Below the pieces are notes generated by a model, which was not told the DNA's origin, did not search any database, and saw only the letters and a list, made by a program, of their open reading frames with translations. Shown piece after piece: positions 1 through 7,988 of a stretch of 64,000 bases of DNA (its first letter is position 1; every line of letters starts with the position of its first letter). The position numbers and the translations under genes are program-made. The stretch is from positions 1 to 64,000 of the forward strand of contig DASXYG010000081.1 of assembly GCA_036502625.1 (NCBI GenBank), written 5' to 3'. The DNA is from DASXYG01 sp036502625. Lineage in GTDB: Bacteria > Actinomycetota > Actinomycetes > Streptosporangiales > Streptosporangiaceae.

Positions 1-20
1 CGGGGGCCTGGGGGTCAAGG

Positions 21-139
21 TTGCGGTGGTCATGGCGGCGGGGAAACACCCGGACCCATCCCGAACCCGGAAGTTAAGCCCGCCAGCGCCGATGGTACTG
101 CACCCGCCAGGGTGTGGGAGAGTAGGACACCGCCGCACA
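21..139 (+). rRNA. rrf: 5S ribosomal RNA
   Basis: Contains the universally conserved 5S blocks: CCCATCCCGAACCCGGAAG in the middle (loop B/C region), the TTAAGCCC continuation and the GGGAGAGTAGG segment near the 3' end. The ends TTGCGGTGG and CCGCCGCA pair to form helix I. Length of about 119 nt is normal. The 23S gene would lie to the left, outside the window. Exact ends are uncertain by a couple of bases. Confidence 0.96.
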
Positions 140-150
140 AATATTAAGAG

Positions 151-182
151 AAATGCCCCACCGGAATTCCGGTGGGGCATTT
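151..182. terminator. rRNA operon terminator (perfect palindrome)
   Basis: A perfect inverted repeat with arms AAATGCCCCACCGG and CCGGTGGGGCATTT around AATT, starting about 12 bases after the 5S gene. It ends in T-rich sequence on both strands, so it can terminate the rRNA operon from the left and the YCII gene from the right. Confidence 0.9.
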
Positions 183-188
183 CCATTT

Positions 189-755
189 CTACCGGCGGCC
201 CCCGAACTCCCATTCATGGACCTCGACCGCCGCGTACCGGTCCGCCGTGAGAAGCCCGCGCGCCGTCTCGGAATCCGGCGCGCGAACCAGCGCCGCCGTC
301 CCCAGCCAGGCCGCACCGTCGTCCGACAGCAGCGGCCCGTACATGATCAGGTCGTCCGGCGGCGACGGCGGATCCAGATCGGCATGCCGGCCCGCGCCCA
401 GGCCCAGCACCAGATACCGGTTGCCGCCCGCCGGGCCGCCGGGGAAGTCCCACATGGTGCGGCCCAGCGTGTTGCGCCACCGGCGCAGCAGCACATCCCG
501 GTACGCCCCCGCCTGATAGCAGGGCTCGTCGAAGGCGAACGCGCGGGCCGCCGCCGCATCCGGCAGGTCGGCGATGTGCACGCTGCCGGTGAGGACACCG
601 CCGTCGGAGATGAACGTCGGGCCGCGGGCGATCAGCTCCGACGCGTAGCCGTCCATGTAGGACCAGTGCGCCTCGAGCAGGTCGTGCCGCAGCTCCTGGG
701 AGCCCGGCCGGTCGCGGTGATAGCAGAGGAATTCCACACCCGGATTCTCCGCCAC
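189..755 (-). CDS. YCII-related domain protein
   Basis: A 188-residue soluble protein that looks like a duplicated YCII/DGPF-type ferredoxin-like fold. The N-half carries the YHRDRPGS and HWSYMDGYA segments, and the C-half repeats the layout (MYGPLLSDDGAAWLGT, then a C-terminal EVHEWEFGG strand). Such proteins are small enzymes or binding proteins of mostly unknown substrate, often encoded with ArsR/SRPBCC pairs, as here: it is the last gene of a three-gene operon, 19 bases after the SRPBCC gene. The start is GTG and no clear ribosome site precedes it, so translation may be coupled. The molecular function is not known. Confidence 0.75.
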   Translation of the reverse strand: MAENPGVEFLCYHRDRPGSQELRHDLLEAHWSYMDGYASELIARGPTFISDGGVLTGSVHIADLPDAAAARAFAFDEPCYQAGAYRDVLLRRWRNTLGRTMWDFPGGPAGGNRYLVLGLGAGRHADLDPPSPPDDLIMYGPLLSDDGAAWLGTAALVRAPDSETARGLLTADRYAAVEVHEWEFGGRR

Positions 756-774
756 CGCGGCGGAATCCGCGTAA

Positions 775-1248
775 TCAGCGGAGCTTGGCCAGGAGCTCGT
801 CGAAGCGGGCGTGGGAATCCTGGAGGCCGTCCTCCATGCCGGAGGCGGCCATGCCGTCGCGGTCCTCCACCGACTGGAACACCGACGTGCCGATGTAGAG
901 CGTCGTGCCGTCCGGGCGCTCCTCGAAGACCGCCGTCTCCAGGGCTACGTGGCCGGGCATGCCCTCGAACTCGAAGGTCTGCACCACCCGCTCCGGCGCC
1001 GTGATGTCGTGGAACACGCCGTGGAAGGCGTACTCGCCGTCGGCGTCGCGGTTCAGGAAGCGCCACGAGCCGCCCTGGCGGACGTCCGCGTGGTCGACGA
1101 TCGTCTCGTACTGGCGCGGGCCCCACCACTGGGGCGTCAGGCTCGGGTCGACGAACGCCTTGAAGACCACGTCGCGCGGCGCGTCGAAGACGCGTCTCAG
1201 CACGATGTCCTGCCGGCCGGGCTCCACGATGACCTCGGTGTGTGCCAT
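775..1248 (-). CDS. SRPBCC / AHSA1-domain protein
   Basis: A 157-residue protein of the START/AHSA1 helix-grip fold. Typical features are RVFDAPRDVVFKAFVDP followed by QWWGPRQYE near the N-terminus and a C-terminal amphipathic helix ending FDELLAKLR. The ATG at 1248 has GGAAGGAA upstream and starts one base after the ArsR stop. A longer upstream reading frame is contained within the ArsR gene and is not used. ArsR-SRPBCC pairs are common in actinobacteria. The SRPBCC partner probably binds a hydrophobic ligand, but the ligand cannot be named from sequence. Confidence 0.85.
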   Translation of the reverse strand: MAHTEVIVEPGRQDIVLRRVFDAPRDVVFKAFVDPSLTPQWWGPRQYETIVDHADVRQGGSWRFLNRDADGEYAFHGVFHDITAPERVVQTFEFEGMPGHVALETAVFEERPDGTTLYIGTSVFQSVEDRDGMAASGMEDGLQDSHARFDELLAKLR

Positions 1249-1249
1249 G

Positions 1250-1588
1250 TCAGTGTTCCTTCCTGGTTCGCTTGATGCGCTGGATCTCCTGGTCGAGGCG
1301 GTCGAAGCGGTCGCGCTGCACCGCCTTGTAGCGCTCGATCCAGTCGGACGCGCCCTCCAGCGGCGCCGTCTCCAGACGGCACGGCCGCCACTGGGCGTCA
1401 CGCCCGCGGCTGATCAGCCCCGCGCGTTCGAGCACCTTCAGATGCCGGGAGACCGCCTGGAGGCTGATTTCGAACGGCTCGGCCAGCTCGTTCACCGTGG
1501 CCTCGCCGCCCGCCAGCCGGGCGAGAATGGCCCGCCTGGTCGGATCCGCGAGCGCTGCGAAGGTGACGCTGAGCTCGTCCTCCGCCAT
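1250..1588 (-). CDS. ArsR-family winged-helix transcriptional regulator
   Basis: A 112-residue winged-helix regulator: LADPTRRAILARLAGGE, then the recognition-helix segment ISLQAVSRHLKVLERAGL and the wing with RDAQWRPC. It lacks the CxC metal-binding motif of classical arsenic sensors, so it belongs to the non-metal ArsR group that accompanies AHSA1 proteins. The ATG at 1588 is chosen because GGAGGT lies about 10 bases upstream; an in-frame ATG at 1606 has no ribosome site. First gene of the ArsR-SRPBCC-YCII operon and probably its autorepressor. Confidence 0.86.
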   Translation of the reverse strand: MAEDELSVTFAALADPTRRAILARLAGGEATVNELAEPFEISLQAVSRHLKVLERAGLISRGRDAQWRPCRLETAPLEGASDWIERYKAVQRDRFDRLDQEIQRIKRTRKEH

Positions 1589-1606
1589 ATCGAATTCAAC
1601 CTCCAT

Positions 1607-1630
1607 GTTGATTAACCGATGTGTTGAGTA
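1607..1630. promoter_or_regulatory. Direct repeat in the ArsR promoter region
   Basis: GTTGATTA (1607-1614) recurs as GTTGAGTA (1623-1630), 16 bases apart, i.e. on one helix face and a half turn. It sits directly upstream of the ArsR start, a plausible autoregulatory site. No experimental motif is known to me for this family member. Confidence 0.35.
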
Positions 1631-1833
1631 TGCACGTCGGCCGTTCGTACTGTCAACGGGTCCGCAGACGGACGGTGCGGCCGGCCGTTCTGGAGAGGAT
1701 TCGCCTCATCGAACCGGGGATCGCCGCCGACTGGGACGGCATCGCTCCGGCTCGACCATCCGGTTCCATCGCGCGGACGAACATACGGGGCGGGCCGTCG
1801 ACCGGCTCCGATCTCATAGCTCTGGCGCGGGCC

Positions 1834-3000
1834 TTAGTACGAGCGCGGCAGGCCGAGGACGTGCTGGGAGACGTAGTTCAGGACCATCTCCTGGCTGATC
1901 GGGGCCAGGCGCATCAGGCGTGCCTCGCGGAAATAGCGTTCGACGTGGTACTCCTTCGCGTAGCCCATGCCGCCGTGGGTCTGGACGGCGACGTCGGCGG
2001 CGGTGAAGCCGGCGTCGGCGCACAGGAACTTCGCCATGTTGGCCTCGCGTCCGCACGGCTTCCCCGTGTCGTACATCCAGGCCGCCTGGCGGGCCATCAG
2101 GCGTGCGGCGTCCAGCCGGGTCAGCGCCTCGGCCAGGGGGAACGCGATGCCCTGGTTCTGGCCGATGGGGCGGTCGAACACGACGCGCTCGCAGGCGTAC
2201 GCCGTGGCCGCCTCGATGGCCGCGCGGCCGATGCCGAGCGCCTCGTGGGCGAGCAGGATGCGCTCCGGGTTGAGACCGTCGAGCAGGTAGCGGAAGCCCT
2301 TGCCCTCCTCGCCGATGCGGGCGGACACCGGGACGCGCAGGCCGTCGATGAAGACCTGGTTGGACGCCACGGAGTTGCGGCCCATCTTCGGGATCGGCCT
2401 GATGTCGACCGCCGCCGGGTCGATGTCGACGAGGAACAGGCTGATGCCGTCGGTCGGCTTGGCGACCTGGTCGCGCGGCGTGGTGCGGGCCACCAGGATC
2501 ATCTTCTGCGCGTCGCCGGCCTTGGTGATCCAGACCTTGCGGCCGTCGATGACGTAGGAGTCGCCGTCGCGGCGCGCGAACGTGGAGACGCGGGTGGTGT
2601 CGGTTCCGGCGTCCGGCTCGGTGACGGCGAAGCAGACGTGCAGGCTGCCGTCGACGACCTGCGGCAGGATCTCCCGGCGCAGCTCCTCGGTGCCGTGCTT
2701 CACCACGACGTTGATGCCGAAGATCGTCAGGTGCACGGCGCTGCACCCGTTCATCGCCGCGCCGGACGCCGCGATCTCCTCGACGAGCAGCGCGGCCTCC
2801 TGGATGCCCAGCCCGCCGCCGCCGTACGCCTCGGGGATCGCGATGCCGAGCCAGCCGCCCTCGGCGAGCGTGTCGTAGAAGGCCCAGGGGAACTCGTGGT
2901 TCTCGTCGCGCTCGGCCCAGTAGTCGGGCCCGTACCGGGCGCACACGTCGGCGACGGCGCGGCGGATGCTCTCCTGCTGGTCGGTCGGCGCGAAGTCCAT
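1834..3000 (-). CDS. Acyl-CoA dehydrogenase
   Basis: A 388-residue flavoenzyme that introduces an alpha-beta double bond into an acyl-CoA thioester using FAD and electron-transfer flavoprotein. Family hallmarks in order: the N-terminal helical domain, AYGGGGLGIQEA, the FAD/substrate segment CFAVTEPDAGTDTT, WITKAGDAQ, RPIGQNQGI, and the C-terminal QTHGGMGYAKEYHVERYF, which places the catalytic-base Glu in the KEYHVER position as in medium-chain enzymes. Stop-to-start spacing to the upstream CoA-transferase gene is two bases, so the pair is one operon: activation of an acid by CoA transfer, then oxidation. Substrate unknown. ATG at 3000 chosen for homology. Confidence 0.92.
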   Translation of the reverse strand: MDFAPTDQQESIRRAVADVCARYGPDYWAERDENHEFPWAFYDTLAEGGWLGIAIPEAYGGGGLGIQEAALLVEEIAASGAAMNGCSAVHLTIFGINVVVKHGTEELRREILPQVVDGSLHVCFAVTEPDAGTDTTRVSTFARRDGDSYVIDGRKVWITKAGDAQKMILVARTTPRDQVAKPTDGISLFLVDIDPAAVDIRPIPKMGRNSVASNQVFIDGLRVPVSARIGEEGKGFRYLLDGLNPERILLAHEALGIGRAAIEAATAYACERVVFDRPIGQNQGIAFPLAEALTRLDAARLMARQAAWMYDTGKPCGREANMAKFLCADAGFTAADVAVQTHGGMGYAKEYHVERYFREARLMRLAPISQEMVLNYVSQHVLGLPRSY

Positions 3001-3002
3001 GG

Positions 3003-4214
3003 TCAGTCCCTCCCGTTCGGCGGCTCGCCGAGCACGCCGCCGGCGGCCAGGCGGTCGATCTCCGCGTCGTCGTAGCCGAACTCGCGCAGCACCTCGGCAG
3101 TGTGCTGGCCCAGCGTGGGCGGCACGCGGCGCACCTCGCCCGGGGTCCCGGACGCGTGGACCGGGAAGCCGGTGCCGACGTACGTGCCGAGCGTCGGGTG
3201 CGGCATGCGCACGATCATGTCGCGTTCCTCGAGGTACGGGTCCGCGTAGAGGTCCGGCAGGGTGTTGATGGGGCCGGACGGGATGCCCGCGGCGTCGAGC
3301 CCGGCCTGCCACTCGGCGACGGTCCTCGTCCGCAGCACCGGGCGGACGAGCGCGTCGAGGTCGTCGCGGTTGGTCACGCGCTGGGCGTTCGTCGTGAACC
3401 GTGCGTCGTCGGCGATGTCCAGGCCGAGCAGGCCGCAGAACGCGTGCCACAGCTTCTGGCTGCCGACCGCGATGTTGAGCCAGCCGTCCGCGGCCTCGAA
3501 CGCGTCGTACGGGGCGATCATCGGGTGCGCGGAGCCGACGCGGCCGGGCACGACGCCGAGCTTGTCGTACATCAGCGTGTTGAAGACGTGCAGCGCGAGC
3601 TGCGGTTCCAACAGGGAGACGTCGACGTACTGGCCGCGGCCGGTGGTCTGCCGGGCGAACAGCGCCATCAGCGTGCCGATGATGGCCCAGGTGCCGGCGT
3701 TGAGGTCGGCGACGGGGAGGCCGGCCTTGACGGGCGGGCCGTCCGGGGTGCCGGTGATGGCCTGGAGGCCGCCCATGCCCTGGGCGATCAGGTCGTAGCC
3801 GGGGCGGTCGCGGTAGCGGCCCGTCTGGCCGAAGCCGGTGACGGAGACGTGCACGAGGCCGGGGTTGAGCCCGCTGAGGTCGGCGTAGCCGAGGCCCCAG
3901 CGTTCCAGCGTGCCGGGGCGGTAGTTCTCGACGAGGACGTCGCAGTCGCGGATCAGGCGGCGCACGATCGCGCGGCCGTCGTCGGACTTCAGGTCAAGGA
4001 CGATGCCGCGCTTGTTGCGGTTGGTGGACATGAAGTACGCGGACTCGCCGCCGTCGAGGAACGGCGGGCCCCACGTGCGGATGTCGTCGCCGTGGCCCGG
4101 TGGCTCGACCTTGATGACGTCGGCGCCCATGTCGCCGAGGGCCTGCGCGCAGTACGGGCCGGCGAGCAGGCGCGAGAGGTCGAGCACCCGGATGCCGTCG
4201 AGCGCCCCTGCCAT
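3003..4214 (-). CDS. CaiB/BaiF family CoA-transferase
   Basis: A 403-residue class III CoA-transferase. It has the family N-terminus (LDGIRVLDLSRLLAGPYCAQ), GADVIKVEPPG, RNKRGIVLDLKSDDGR, VENYRPG and the VADLNAGTWA segment carrying the Asp that forms the acyl intermediate. These enzymes move CoA between carboxylates without ATP. First gene of a two-gene operon with the acyl-CoA dehydrogenase, and preceded by a palindrome next to an IclR gene, so it is probably an inducible acid-catabolism step. A second paralogue lies at 17657-18871. The acid substrate cannot be inferred. Confidence 0.92.
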   Translation of the reverse strand: MAGALDGIRVLDLSRLLAGPYCAQALGDMGADVIKVEPPGHGDDIRTWGPPFLDGGESAYFMSTNRNKRGIVLDLKSDDGRAIVRRLIRDCDVLVENYRPGTLERWGLGYADLSGLNPGLVHVSVTGFGQTGRYRDRPGYDLIAQGMGGLQAITGTPDGPPVKAGLPVADLNAGTWAIIGTLMALFARQTTGRGQYVDVSLLEPQLALHVFNTLMYDKLGVVPGRVGSAHPMIAPYDAFEAADGWLNIAVGSQKLWHAFCGLLGLDIADDARFTTNAQRVTNRDDLDALVRPVLRTRTVAEWQAGLDAAGIPSGPINTLPDLYADPYLEERDMIVRMPHPTLGTYVGTGFPVHASGTPGEVRRVPPTLGQHTAEVLREFGYDDAEIDRLAAGGVLGEPPNGRD

Positions 4215-4226
4215 GGCGTCTCCGTT

Positions 4227-4256
4227 CGTATATACGGATGATCATTCGCTTATACG
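4227..4256. promoter_or_regulatory. 30-bp imperfect palindrome, candidate IclR operator
   Basis: Arms CGTATATACGGATGA (4227-4241) and TCATTCGCTTATACG (4242-4256) match at 12 of 15 paired positions. It lies 13 bases upstream of the CoA-transferase start and about 50 bases from the end of the IclR gene, in AT-rich DNA within a GC-rich region. Size and symmetry suit an IclR dimer or tetramer site. Confidence 0.6.
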
Positions 4257-4305
4257 GGCGCGACCCTAGGTCGGGCGCGGTCGGAGCGTCAAGGGCGCGC
4301 CGCGG

Positions 4306-5016
4306 TCAGCGCGGGCCGGTGGACAGGTCGCGGGCCGCCGCGCCGAGGACGGGCGCGTAGTCGGTGAGCCGGTCCGTCACGCGGTCGGCGGGTCCCGCGA
4401 TGGTCAGGCAGGCCACCACGGCGCCGTCGGCGGTGATCGGCGCGCCGACGGCGCTGAGCCCCGGTACGGACTCGGCCCGGTCGTACGCCACGCCGTCGGC
4501 GCGTACGCGGGCGAGCTCGTCCAGCACCCGCTCGCGGTCGGCCGGGTCCAGGTGGGCGGCGCTGCGCCGCGCGCTCATGTGCGCGAGCACCAGCTTGCCC
4601 ATCGCCGTCGGGTACAGCGGCCGGCGTTCGCGCAGCGGCGGCGAGTAGCGCACCGGCTGGGCGGACTCGACGGTGTGGATGTAGACCACGGAGTCGCCGA
4701 CGGGCTCGCCGAGCGTGACGGTCTCGTCGAACCGGTCGCGCAGCCGCACCATCGCGGGGTGCGCGCGCTCGGCCAGGCTCGGCCGGTCGGGGCCGGACAG
4801 CAGGACGCGCGCGGCCGGGCCCATGTGGTACTCGCCGTCGTCGTCGGTGAGGTAGCCGGCCGCGATCAGCCCCTGGACCAGGCCGTGCACGGACGACTTG
4901 GGCGCGTCGAGTACTTCGGCGAGCGTGGCCAGGCGTACGCCGCCCGCGCGGGTGGCCACGGTCTCCAGGATCGTGGTGACCCGGCGTACGGTGCGGTGTT
5001 CCTTCGACACGCGCAC
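4306..5016 (-). CDS. IclR-family transcriptional regulator
   Basis: A 236-residue regulator with an N-terminal winged helix (LATLAEVLDAPKSSVHGLVQ as recognition region) and a C-terminal GAF-like effector domain (GEPVGDSVVYIHTVES, LYPTAMGKLVLAHM, GVGAPITADGAVVA-type strand here read as LSAVGAPITADG). Both halves are typical of IclR. The gene lies directly upstream of the CoA-transferase/acyl-CoA dehydrogenase operon in the same direction, with the palindrome at 4227-4256 between them, so it most likely controls that operon in response to an acid or its CoA ester. Start is GTG at 5016; a GTG two codons later is also possible. Confidence 0.88.
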   Translation of the reverse strand: MRVSKEHRTVRRVTTILETVATRAGGVRLATLAEVLDAPKSSVHGLVQGLIAAGYLTDDDGEYHMGPAARVLLSGPDRPSLAERAHPAMVRLRDRFDETVTLGEPVGDSVVYIHTVESAQPVRYSPPLRERRPLYPTAMGKLVLAHMSARRSAAHLDPADRERVLDELARVRADGVAYDRAESVPGLSAVGAPITADGAVVACLTIAGPADRVTDRLTDYAPVLGAAARDLSTGPR

Positions 5017-5032
5017 ACCGTAGCGCCGCCGG

Positions 5033-5806
5033 TCAGCGGAAGGCGCGCGAGTGCTCGTGGATGAGGTTGACCGACAGCAGCAGCTCGCGGTCGGCGAGGA
5101 CCGCGTCGGGCGTGCCCTCGGCGACGATGCGGTGGTCCTCGGAGAAGACGACGCAGCGGTCGGCGAGCAGGCCGAGGGCGTCCAGGTCGTGCGTGGCGTG
5201 GACGATCGTACGGCCGGCCGTGCCGAGCTGGTGGATGAGGTCGGTCAGCCACTGCTGGGAGCGCGGGTCGAGGGCCGCGGTGGGTTCGTCGAACAGCAGC
5301 ACCTCGGGGCTCATGACCAGCACCGAGGCGATCGCGACCTTCTTCTTCTGCCCGCCGGAGAGCTGGAACGGCGCGCGGTCGGCGAGGTCGGTGATGCCGA
5401 GGTAGGCGAGCAGGTCGTCCACCCGGGCGGCCGCCTGGTCGCGGTCGAGGCCGAGCTGGAGGGGGCCGAACGCGATCTCCTCGCGGACGGTCGGGGAGAA
5501 CACCTGGGCGTCGGAGTTCTGGAAGACGAAGCCGACGCGCTCGCGGAACGCGCGCGACATCTGCTCGTCCTCCATGGTGTCCTCGGTGATGGGCTCGCCG
5601 AAGGCGGTGAACGCGCCCGACGACGCGAAGATCAGCCCGTCGAGCAGCTTGAGCAGCGTGGACTTGCCGCAGCCGTTGGCGCCGAGCAGCGCGACGCGTT
5701 CGCCGCGGCGCACCGTGAGCGAGACGCCGTCGAGGGCGGGGTAGCGGTCGAGGTAGGAGTAGCGGACGTCGTCGCAGACGAAGACGTCGGAGGGGTCAGC
5801 GGCCAA
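5033..5806 (-). CDS. cbiO: ECF transporter ATPase, nickel/cobalt type (CbiO-like)
   Basis: A 257-residue ABC ATPase with Walker A GANGCGKST, Q-loop VFQNSDAQVF, signature LSGGQKKK, Walker B LLFDEPTAALD and the H-loop HATHD. NSDAQ in the Q-loop is typical of energy-coupling-factor ATPases. It energises metal uptake with the CbiM substrate-binding membrane protein and CbiQ transmembrane protein encoded just upstream; the gene overlaps cbiQ by 11 bases. The start appears to be TTG at 5806, because no other start codon fits before the Walker A strand and GGGGAG lies upstream. Confidence 0.92.
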   Translation of the reverse strand: MAADPSDVFVCDDVRYSYLDRYPALDGVSLTVRRGERVALLGANGCGKSTLLKLLDGLIFASSGAFTAFGEPITEDTMEDEQMSRAFRERVGFVFQNSDAQVFSPTVREEIAFGPLQLGLDRDQAAARVDDLLAYLGITDLADRAPFQLSGGQKKKVAIASVLVMSPEVLLFDEPTAALDPRSQQWLTDLIHQLGTAGRTIVHATHDLDALGLLADRCVVFSEDHRIVAEGTPDAVLADRELLLSVNLIHEHSRAFR

Positions 5807-6734
5807 GGAGCCGGTCTCCCCCCACGACGAGGACGGCGCAGACGACGACGATCGCGCCGGCCGTGATGTCGCGACCGGTGAGCCGGAACCGCTGGAGCGT
5901 CTTCGCGTCGCCGGTGTATCCGCGTGCGGTCATCGCCTGGTGCACCTCCTCGGACAGGGTATGCGCCTTGCCGATCAGGGCGCCCGCGGAGGCGCCGACG
6001 AACGCGCGCGCGCCGCGGTCGTGCTTGGCCGCGCCGATCGTCCGGGCCTCGCGGGCCTCGTACATGTCGGACACGACGCCGAGCAGCAGGAAGACGTAGC
6101 GGTACGCCATGCCGATGACCAGTACGAAGATCTTGGGCACGCCCACGGCGCGCAGCGCGGCGAGCAGCCGGGCCCACGGGGTGGTCAGCGTGACGAGCAC
6201 GACCAGCGAGATCGACACCGCCACCCGGGAGACCACGAGGCCGGCCGAGGTCAGGCCCTGTGTCGTGACGCCCTCGACGGCGCCGTCCCAGTGCCACAGC
6301 GGCAGCACGACGTGGCCGGGCGTGACGATCGAGAGGGTCGCGGGCAGCACCATGACGCCGGTGAAGATCGGGACGAACAGCCAGACGCGCTTGACGAAGA
6401 ACCCGACCGGCAGCGCGGACGCGGCGGCCAGCCCGAGCGCGACGGCGTACAGCACCGCGAGCGTCGGAATGTGGTGCACAAGACCGGCGGCTACCAGCGC
6501 GATGACCATCCCGCAGAACTTCACCCGCGGGTCGAGGCGTTGCAGCAGCCCCCGTCGTGCCGCGACGTCCTCGCTGAACATCACCTGACGCAGCAGGCCG
6601 GCCGCGCCTGTCAGCGTCTTGCGCAGGTAGCCGCCCTTCTTGCGGGTGCCGACGCACCCGCACGGGCACATCGCGAACGCGCCGTCGAACAACCACTCGG
6701 GCGCGCCGGACGGCTCCGTGCTCGTGGCGGTCAC
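5796..6734 (-). CDS. cbiQ: ECF transporter transmembrane protein CbiQ
   Basis: A 312-residue integral membrane coupling protein (EcfT type). About five hydrophobic segments are visible, followed by the coupling-helix region with the AREARTIG and HQAMTARGYTG motifs (the Ala-Arg-Gly signature that contacts the ATPase). It starts with GTG at 6734 overlapping the cbiM stop as GTGA. Before the first membrane helix is an extra cysteine-rich stretch, CPCGCVGTRKKGG, absent from the classical enterobacterial protein; it may be a metal-sensing or structural feature. Works with CbiM and CbiO in Ni/Co uptake. Confidence 0.9.
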   Translation of the reverse strand: MTATSTEPSGAPEWLFDGAFAMCPCGCVGTRKKGGYLRKTLTGAAGLLRQVMFSEDVAARRGLLQRLDPRVKFCGMVIALVAAGLVHHIPTLAVLYAVALGLAAASALPVGFFVKRVWLFVPIFTGVMVLPATLSIVTPGHVVLPLWHWDGAVEGVTTQGLTSAGLVVSRVAVSISLVVLVTLTTPWARLLAALRAVGVPKIFVLVIGMAYRYVFLLLGVVSDMYEAREARTIGAAKHDRGARAFVGASAGALIGKAHTLSEEVHQAMTARGYTGDAKTLQRFRLTGRDITAGAIVVVCAVLVVGGDRLLGR

Positions 6735-7804
6735 GAGCTCACCTGGGTCTGCTCCTGGCCGCTTTCCCGCCGGCCGAGCAGCAGCCGCAGCCCGGTGGCC
6801 ACGCCGAAGATCACCAGGCCGACCACCGCGATGCCGACGACCGCGGACACGAGATACGCGATGGTCGGCGCGGCGCCGGACGCGAACCCGTAGCCGGGGA
6901 AGAGGGTGTGCTGCCAGAAGCCGTTGTACCTGTTCAGCCCGGCCGGGATGGCGGACAGGCCCAGGTGGCCGAGGTTGAGGTCGGCCGGTGCGTCCTCGCC
7001 GAAGGCGCCGCCGGGCGCGAGCAGGCCGAGCGGCGTCAGGAGGACCATCACCCCCACCGCGATCGCCGCCGCGATGCCGGGACGCAGGCGGCGCGGTGGT
7101 ACGGCGTCGCCCGGCATCGCGACGCCCGGATGGTTGACGCGCATCAGCGGCAGGTTGGCGCGCTGGAGGTACGTCACGACGCCGCCGGTCAGGATGGCCT
7201 CCGCGAGCCCGGCCACGGTGAGGTGGGCGAGCGCCATCGCCGGGATCGTCTGCGTCAGGTGGTACGGGGAGTACAGCGGCGCGCCGGACGCGGTGTGGAA
7301 GAGGTCCGGCTGGATGCCCATCTCGATCGCGGTGGCCAGCGCGGCCGCGTTGATGCCGACGTAGCCGCCGACGGCCGCGGCCAGGGCGCGGCGCGGGCTG
7401 GTGAGGTCGGCGCGCCCGGCGACCAGCTTGTAGACGCCGTAGCCGACGAACGGCGCGATGACCGCCATGTTCAGCGCGTTGGTGCCGAACGCGAGGACGC
7501 CGCCGTCGCCGAACAGCAGCGCCTGGAACGCCAGCGCCACACTGACCGCTATGACCCCCGCCCATGGGCCGAGGATGATCGCCACCAGGACGCCGCCGAC
7601 GGCGTGCGCGGTGGTGCCGTCCGGGATCGGGACGTTGAACATCATGACCAGGAAGCACACGGCGGCGAGCACGGCCAGCGTGGGGACCTGGCGCGTCTTC
7701 ACCGTACGGCGGACCCGGCGGGCCGCGACGACCCAGGCCGGGGCGGTGAGGACGAAGCCGACAGCGCACGTCTGGGGGCTGAGGTAGCCGTCGGGGATGT
7801 GCAT
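6731..7804 (-). CDS. cbiM: Nickel/cobalt ECF transporter S component CbiM (CbiMN fusion type)
   Basis: A 357-residue membrane protein starting MHIPDGYLSP. In this family the N-terminal Met-His-...-Asp segment is processed into the transmembrane chamber and binds the metal. About six hydrophobic segments follow, with FNVPIPDGTTAHA and FGTNALNMA conserved in CbiM/NikM. After residue 240 there is a second part with PLGLLAPGGAFGED, two more helices and a C-terminal tail, as in proteins where the CbiN/PDGL part is fused. First gene of cbiM-cbiQ-cbiO. The Nur-like box upstream favours nickel over cobalt as the substrate, by inference only. Confidence 0.92.
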   Translation of the reverse strand: MHIPDGYLSPQTCAVGFVLTAPAWVVAARRVRRTVKTRQVPTLAVLAAVCFLVMMFNVPIPDGTTAHAVGGVLVAIILGPWAGVIAVSVALAFQALLFGDGGVLAFGTNALNMAVIAPFVGYGVYKLVAGRADLTSPRRALAAAVGGYVGINAAALATAIEMGIQPDLFHTASGAPLYSPYHLTQTIPAMALAHLTVAGLAEAILTGGVVTYLQRANLPLMRVNHPGVAMPGDAVPPRRLRPGIAAAIAVGVMVLLTPLGLLAPGGAFGEDAPADLNLGHLGLSAIPAGLNRYNGFWQHTLFPGYGFASGAAPTIAYLVSAVVGIAVVGLVIFGVATGLRLLLGRRESGQEQTQVSS

Positions 7805-7825
7805 GCGGGACCCATCCGGTGGTAG

Positions 7826-7842
7826 TTGCGAACGATGTGCAA
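7826..7842. promoter_or_regulatory. Nur-type nickel-responsive operator upstream of cbiM
   Basis: TTGCGA-N5-GTGCAA, 22 bases before the cbiM ATG. It matches the Streptomyces Nur box as I recall it (tTGCaa-N5-ttGCAA) in half-site cores and spacing, with one change in each half. Nur is the Fur-family regulator that shuts off nickel uptake when nickel is abundant. Confidence 0.7.
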
Positions 7843-7988
7843 TAACTTAGTCGACGCGGTCGCGCGGTACCAGTGGCGGGTGGCCCGTACGCGTGGTGCC
7901 GTCTTCACCTGGGATCGGGCCCGAGCAGTCACCGCAATGGGCTAGAAACGGTACGTGCGGTGAACGCGGCGCGAACGAGCGGGGTCCG

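Noticed and set aside
1621..3075. Long plus-strand open frame opposite the acyl-CoA dehydrogenase
   Set aside because: No recognisable protein; antisense of a well-supported gene.
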